From contig JAABYK010000407.1 of the NCBI GenBank assembly GCA_011775825.1, forward strand, positions 27,077-33,446: 6,370 nucleotides of DNA, written 5' to 3'. The stretch's first letter is position 1. Each line of letters opens with the position of its first letter. Below are positions 1 through 4,700 of this stretch, piece by piece. The DNA comes from Candidatus Zhuqueibacterota bacterium. Lineage in GTDB: Bacteria > Zhuqueibacterota > Zhuqueibacteria > Oceanimicrobiales > Oceanimicrobiaceae. The notes beneath the pieces are model-generated. The model had not been told where the DNA came from. It made no database searches and saw nothing but the letters and a program-made list of their open reading frames with translations. A program made the position numbers and the translations under genes.

Positions 1-3
1 AAC

Positions 4-1110
4 TTGGGATTAAACAACGATGTCTTGGTGGGCGGACGAAAATTTCATGTCCAAACTAATTACTCTGAGGCAAATAAGCGAGTGGTTTCGAATGTATTCA
101 ACGAAGGCCAGGTGATTGAATCAAATGAAGTCCCCATCAACGGTGATTTATCTACTGATAACATTCGAAATCGTATGAACGAAGTTCATCAGGAACTAAT
201 TACGGAATTAGAAGTTCTCTATTACATTTATGAGAAGGTCAAGACGGTCCGACATGCGCCCTCTTCAAACAAATTGGGGCTCCTGTTTCTGAAACGGAAT
301 CTCCTGGATGAATCGATTGACCAGTTCAAACTGGCCTTGGAAATTGACCCTAACTATCATGAAGTCTATGCGAATCTGGGAAAAGCCTTGATGATCGCAG
401 ATTCTTATGAGAAGGCCATCGACGTTTTGAAAGAAGGAGCGGAGAAAGTCCCCAATTTCGCGGACATACAAAATTATTTGGGGATAGCGTATCTGCATCA
501 AAAGAATTTTAACGAAGCCACCAAACATCTGCAAAAAGCGATCAACTTGAATCCCAATTATATCGGTGCACATTATCATCTTGGCATCTCTTTTTTGGCG
601 CTGATGACGAGTCAAAACGGTCAACCCGGTGAAGAGATTCATCAGAAAGCGATGGAGCATCTAAAGCTGGCAGCGGAGCGGATGGTTGATCGGCAACTCC
701 CAAGCTTCAAAAGAATCATGGAATTGGTTTCTCAAGAGTCCTATCAAGAGGCTGTCGAGGAATTTTTGAAAACAAAACCCAGGGAAGCGTTGGCTCACTT
801 CACGAACGTTGAAAACGAATTTTACCTGAAATTCATGTACGGAGGCAAGGGCAAGGATGACACCTTTATCGGTGAATATGTTCAAAAACTACGGGATATT
901 ATTGAGGAGCATCCGAACTATGCCGATGTCAGAAACAGCCTAGGAGTGGCCAACTTGATTCAATGTCGTAACTTATTCTTGAAATCGCTGGAAGAATTTA
1001 GAACCGCTTTAAAAATCAATCCTAATTTCAAGAAAGCCGAAAAGAATCTCAAATTGGCTGAAAATGATGGTAAAGGATTTTTGATCTTGTTACGAGCAAT
1101 TTTGAAATAA
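4..1110 (+). CDS. TPR-repeat protein, 5' end uncertain
   Basis: A 368-residue protein counted from a TTG codon at 4. The frame is already open at base 1, so the real start may lie upstream and no ribosome binding site can be seen. Residues 1-80 form a non-TPR N-terminal cap with the motif LNNDVLVGGRKFHVQTNY, then a helical stretch. Residues about 85-118, 119-152 and 153-186 are three clear TPR units, each with the LG...A pattern and ending in DPNY, VPNF or NPNY. A degenerate fourth begins at 187. Residues about 200-300 are charged and helical without clear repeats. A last TPR-like unit lies near 303-341 (HPNY, INPNF), followed by a conserved-looking tail ending KGFLILLRAILK. There is no signal peptide or membrane span, so a cytoplasmic scaffold role is likely. 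TPRs bind other proteins, but the partner is not shown here. The stop is TAA at 1108-1110. The TPR call is secure; the specific function is unknown. Confidence 0.88.
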   Translation: MGLNNDVLVGGRKFHVQTNYSEANKRVVSNVFNEGQVIESNEVPINGDLSTDNIRNRMNEVHQELITELEVLYYIYEKVKTVRHAPSSNKLGLLFLKRNLLDESIDQFKLALEIDPNYHEVYANLGKALMIADSYEKAIDVLKEGAEKVPNFADIQNYLGIAYLHQKNFNEATKHLQKAINLNPNYIGAHYHLGISFLALMTSQNGQPGEEIHQKAMEHLKLAAERMVDRQLPSFKRIMELVSQESYQEAVEEFLKTKPREALAHFTNVENEFYLKFMYGGKGKDDTFIGEYVQKLRDIIEEHPNYADVRNSLGVANLIQCRNLFLKSLEEFRTALKINPNFKKAEKNLKLAENDGKGFLILLRAILK

Positions 1111-1265
1111 TGGTTTGTTTCTTTCTCCAGTAATTTAACTTTAGAAAAAATATGTGGTACAGACTTTGCAGAAATGAAGGATTGTTTTATTTCAATGGTA
1201 AAAAAAAGATCTTTGTCCCAAAGTGAAACAGTTGTAGCTTCTTTGATACAGGAAATGAGGGGAGG
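1111..1265 (+). other. AT-rich spacer between the TPR gene and the secreted-protein gene
   Basis: These 155 bases contain an eight-A run at 1200-1207 and T-rich patches near 1114-1125 and 1183-1192. I see no convincing hairpin terminator and no clear -35/-10 pair. The frame of the TPR gene stays open after its TAA until a TGA at 1267-1269. Within it, an ATG at 1174 would give a 31-codon peptide (MKDCFISMVKKRS..., ending QEMRGG). Its stop overlaps the next gene's ATG as ATGA. It has no good ribosome binding site of its own, so I do not call it a gene. The spacer most likely holds the 5' leader and possibly the promoter of the secreted-protein pair. Confidence 0.4.
1257..1265 (+). promoter_or_regulatory. 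Purine-rich ribosome binding site of the small secreted protein
   Basis: GAGGGGAGG lies directly before two consecutive ATG codons at 1266 and 1269. The GGAGG part touches the first ATG. The GAGG part at 1257-1260 is 5 bases from the ATG at 1266 and 8 from the one at 1269. Either ATG could serve, and the choice changes the protein by one residue. This is the only strong Shine-Dalgarno match visible before a start in the window. Confidence 0.65.
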
Positions 1266-1769
1266 ATGATGAGAACGTTCATTGGTGCGTGTTCAATTGC
1301 ATTCGTATTGGCTGCAGCATTTCAATTGTTTGCACAAAACGCTGTGGCCATCAACCCGGCGAACTCGGAAACCAGCGCAGCCTCAATCTACACCCTGGAA
1401 TTCAGCTTGCCCGACTCCTTGTCTTCAAATGGAGCCATTTCGATAGTCTTCCCCGACGGGTTCGATCTGTCGGGGGTTAGCATTGCCGCTTCCTCCCGGA
1501 TCAAAGGAGGGTTCTCCACATTCGTTAAAGGCCAAACCGTGCTGGTTTTTAGAAACGGCGAAGGGGATGTGAAACAGACTGGCGAGAAAGTTGACCTGAT
1601 GCTTTCGGCCGTGAAGAATCCCGAGTTAACCGCTGGTCGCTTTAATCTGAAATTGTTTATTCACGAAGATAGCCAAAAATTGCATGCGCTTGTCCAAAAC
1701 GGTCAATATCAAATTACAAACAATGATAAGGGCATCCAGGGGGCATTTAGGTTATCTACAAGGCGTTAG
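1266..1769 (+). CDS. Small secreted single-module protein
   Basis: A 167-residue protein (166 if the second ATG is used). Residues 1-23 look like a signal peptide: a short n-region with Arg3, a hydrophobic core IAFVLAAAF, and a likely cut after LFA before Gln24, with a second possible site after AVA at 28. The mature part, about residues 29-154, is predicted to be beta-rich. Its motifs are a YTLEFSLPDSL strand, ISIVFPDGFDLS, IAASSRIKGGF, GQTVLVFRNGEG, VKNP and TAGRFNLKLF. The same motif order recurs in the N-terminal module of the next gene (IASSADIDGGF, VTFVRD, VTNPTTPG), so the two are related. A short tail ends GAFRLSTRR. There is no anchor, lipobox or membrane span, so it should be periplasmic or released, or attached through a partner. 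It lies 12 bases before the next gene and is very probably co-transcribed with it. The function is not known. A role as accessory subunit, chaperone-like partner or minor form of the giant protein is inference only. Confidence 0.85.
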   Translation: MMRTFIGACSIAFVLAAAFQLFAQNAVAINPANSETSAASIYTLEFSLPDSLSSNGAISIVFPDGFDLSGVSIAASSRIKGGFSTFVKGQTVLVFRNGEGDVKQTGEKVDLMLSAVKNPELTAGRFNLKLFIHEDSQKLHALVQNGQYQITNNDKGIQGAFRLSTRR

Positions 1770-1781
1770 CTGTAATGACAC

Positions 1782-4700
1782 ATGGAAGTTAAAACTTGGA
1801 AAGACATAGCAATCAGAAGCGTAGTGATACGTAGAGTCGTATTATTCGCTTTTTTGTTTCTAGCTTTTTTGTCGTTTCCCACCTTTGCCGTTGCATCCAC
1901 AGCCACTCCAGATGATAACACCGTAGGGGCTACTACAAACTACTCGGTGACGTTCACCATCGGTCCAGGCGAGACCCTGTCCAAGAGCGGTGAGATTACG
2001 CTCACCTTTAGCAGTGTCGAATTTACCTTAGCCTCTACCATGATTGCGTCCTCTGCGGATATCGATGGCGGCTTTGAGCCGGCAACACCATCTGGTAGCT
2101 CCGTGACTTTTGTTCGCGACAGCACGGGGACGACGCTCGCCAGCGGCACTTATATGATCCGGTTCGGTACCGTCACTAATCCGACTACACCAGGCTCCCA
2201 TTCAATAAATGTGACAACAAATGAAGGCACAAGCGATCCCGGCGATCCGTTTTCGATAGCCATTGGCTCAAAGGCTTCCATTCGAATCAACGATGCCGCG
2301 GGTTCCGGTGGCAGCGAAGTCGGTGACCTGTCGCGAACCACCGACCAATCCGTTACCCTGTTTGCGGCCAGCTACGATGCGTTCGGAAACTTCATCAGCG
2401 ATGAACCCGTCGATTGGGCCATAAGCGGGGGCATCGGTACGCTCAGCAATACCACAAACGCCAGCAGCACTACCCTTGATCTGAATGCCGTCGGTTCGGG
2501 CAGCGTTACGGCCGATGATGGTTTGGGCCACACGGATGCAACTGGCACGATTACGGTTACGGTTGGTGCTTTGGATAACATTGTTGTAGTGGAGGGGGAG
2601 AGTGGGAATGGTGTTGAGATGGGGGGGCGTAGCATCACGACGGATCAGACGTTAACGGTCCATGCGGCTGGTTTTGATTCGGATGGTAATTATCGTGGTG
2701 ATGAGAGTGTGAGTTGGAGTGTGACGGGTGGGATTGGTTCAGTGAGTTCTGGGATTGGCGTGAGTACGACGTTTGATGCGACCACAGTGGGCAGTGGGAC
2801 GATTGATGCGAGTCATGCTACGGCTGGAACGGATGCGACGGGGACGATTGATGTGAGTGTTGGTGTATTGAATTTTGTACGTGTGAACAGTGGGGTGAGT
2901 GGTGAGACTTCGGAGGTGACGACGAATACGCTGACGACGGGCGAGGATTTCTCGGTACATGCATCGGGTTATGATGCGGATGGTAACTACCGGAATGATG
3001 AGAGTGTGAGTTGGAGTGTGACAGGTGGGATTGGGACGCTGAGTTCCAATAGTGGGGCGAGTACGACATTGACGGCGACGACGCCTGGGACGGGCGTGAT
3101 AGAGGCGGATCATGCGAGTGCGCGTGATGATGCGACGGGAACGATTACGGTGAATTCGGGTAGTATTGCGAGCATTTTGATTCGGAATGCACCTGACAAT
3201 GGTGGGATTGAGGTTGGATCCGTCGATATGACGGCGGATGAGACACTGACGTTGTTTGCTGCCAGTTATGATGCAGAGGGCAATTACCTTGGAGATGTGA
3301 GTGTGAGCTGGAGTGCGTCGAGTGGCAATTTAGATCCGGAGATTAATGGCACAGGCAGCAGTTTTACATTCAGTCCGACCACAGCCCCGGCGAACGGTGT
3401 GATTCGCGCCACCCATTCCACAGCGGGGAGTGATGATACGGGGACGATTGATGTGAGTGTTGGTGTATTGAATTTTGTACGTGTGAACAGTGGAGTGAGT
3501 GGTGAGACTTCGGAGGTGACGACGAATACGCTGACGACGGGCGAGGAGTTCTCGGTACATGCATCGGGTTATGATGCGGATGGTAACTACCGGAATGATG
3601 AGAGTGTGAGTTGGAGTGTGACGGGAGGAATAGGGACGCTGAGTCCTGGTAGTGGAACGACTACCACCTTAACGGCAACCACACCAGGTACCGGGGTGAT
3701 TCAAGCCGATCATGCGAGCGCGTTGGATGACGCAACAGGTTCGATTACAGTCGTTTTGGGGAATGTGGATCACGTGATCATCCGTGATGCACCTAACAAT
3801 GGCGGCAACGAGGTTGCAGATGTGAACTTAACAGCGGATGACAGCATCACCGTTTATGCAGCCGGTTACGATGGGCAGAACAACTTCTTAGGGGATGTGT
3901 CAGTTACGTGGCGGTCAACCGGCTCACTTGATCCGACGGGAGATGTCATCGGCAGCAGTTTTACTTTTGAACCGGAGACCGCACCTGCAAGCGGACAAAT
4001 TGTTGCTGACCATTCATCTGCAACAGATGATAGCACAGGCACCGTCAACGTGTCACCCGGTCTGCCGGATGGCAATGTGACTCTAACTGCCGATCCCGAC
4101 ACATTGGCAGCAGATGGAATATCTACTTCGCAAATAACCTCCTCTCAGATTGTAGATGCTGATAGAAATCTCGTTGCTGCAAACCAATTATTTACTGTAA
4201 CCTTATCTGATCCAAATTTGGGTACTATAACCACAGCAGATGCGGATGCCGGTAGACAGGGTCACCAAATTGCTACCAATGCAAGTAGTCAGTTGGATTT
4301 TGAATTTCAGGCTGGTACGCTAAGTGGAACCCTGACTGTGTTTGTGAGCAGCGTTGGCGGCAGCGCCACGGGTCAGACGAACATTGTCATCGGGAGCCTC
4401 AACATTTCTTCCATCTCTACGGCGCCCGATTTCGTGAGTCAGGGTCAGAGCGGAATTACCGTGAACATGGTTGCACAAAACGTGAGTGCTTCGCAAATCA
4501 CGGATGTATCAGGCAGCTTGACTTTTACAGGCACTGTGGATCGCACCGGTGAATATACGGTTCAGCGAACCGATAATGTTACCTCCATTCCGGCGCAAGA
4601 GCAGCGAACACTGACTTTTAATGTGACAGTCAATGCCAATGCGTCGTTGGAGCTCATCGCCATCGACGGCCAAGTTAGCGGATTGATTGGGGCCACACCG

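Larger units (their letters stand above)
2274..4061 (+). repeat. Six tandem ~100-residue Ig-like repeats
   Basis: In-frame repeats with boundaries at R1 2274-2567, R2 2568-2864, R3 2865-3161, R4 3162-3464, R5 3465-3761 and R6 3762-4061 (98, 99, 99, 101, 99 and 100 residues). Each has an opening strand of the IVV/FVRV/ILIR/VIIR type, a T.(D/G)..(T/S)(L/V/F/I) segment, a core (A/G)(S/G)(Y/F)D...N(Y/F)..D.(S/P)V.W, a middle G.(L/V) turn and a closing (S/T)GT(I/V).V strand. R3 and R5 form one subtype (A: TGGIGTLS, TATTPGTGVI). R4 and R6 form another (B: NAPDNGG or DAPNNGG, SSFTF, TAPA.G.I). R1 and R2 are more like subtype A. The layout resembles bacterial Ig-like (Big) arrays of adhesins, in which repeats act as stalk segments. 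Confidence 0.9.

Noticed and set aside
265..885. Antisense open frames opposite the TPR gene (265-660 and 661-885)
   Set aside because: The sense strand encodes clear TPR units here. The reverse frames show no family features.
1111..1265. Bacteroidetes-type promoter (TTTG with TANNTTTG) or sigma-70 promoter in the spacer
   Set aside because: TTTG words and AT-rich patches occur, but no pair with the right spacing and consensus was found. A promoter may exist but cannot be placed.
1266..1781. Small secreted gene and giant gene as one gene broken by a frameshift
   Set aside because: Each has its own signal peptide and its own full copy of the shared module, so they are two genes.
2739..3113. 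Antisense open frames (also 2818-3069, 3330-3560, 3370-3564) rich in His, Ser, Pro, Arg or Thr
   Set aside because: They mirror the G/T-rich repeat codons on the opposite strand, have low-complexity composition, and recur with the 600-bp repeat. They are shadows of the sense coding region.
2838..3622. Possible CRISPR array or mobile element because of the direct repeats
   Set aside because: The repeats are in-frame protein-coding units with a 600-bp period. There are no short palindromic repeats with unique spacers, no terminal inverted repeats and no transposase.
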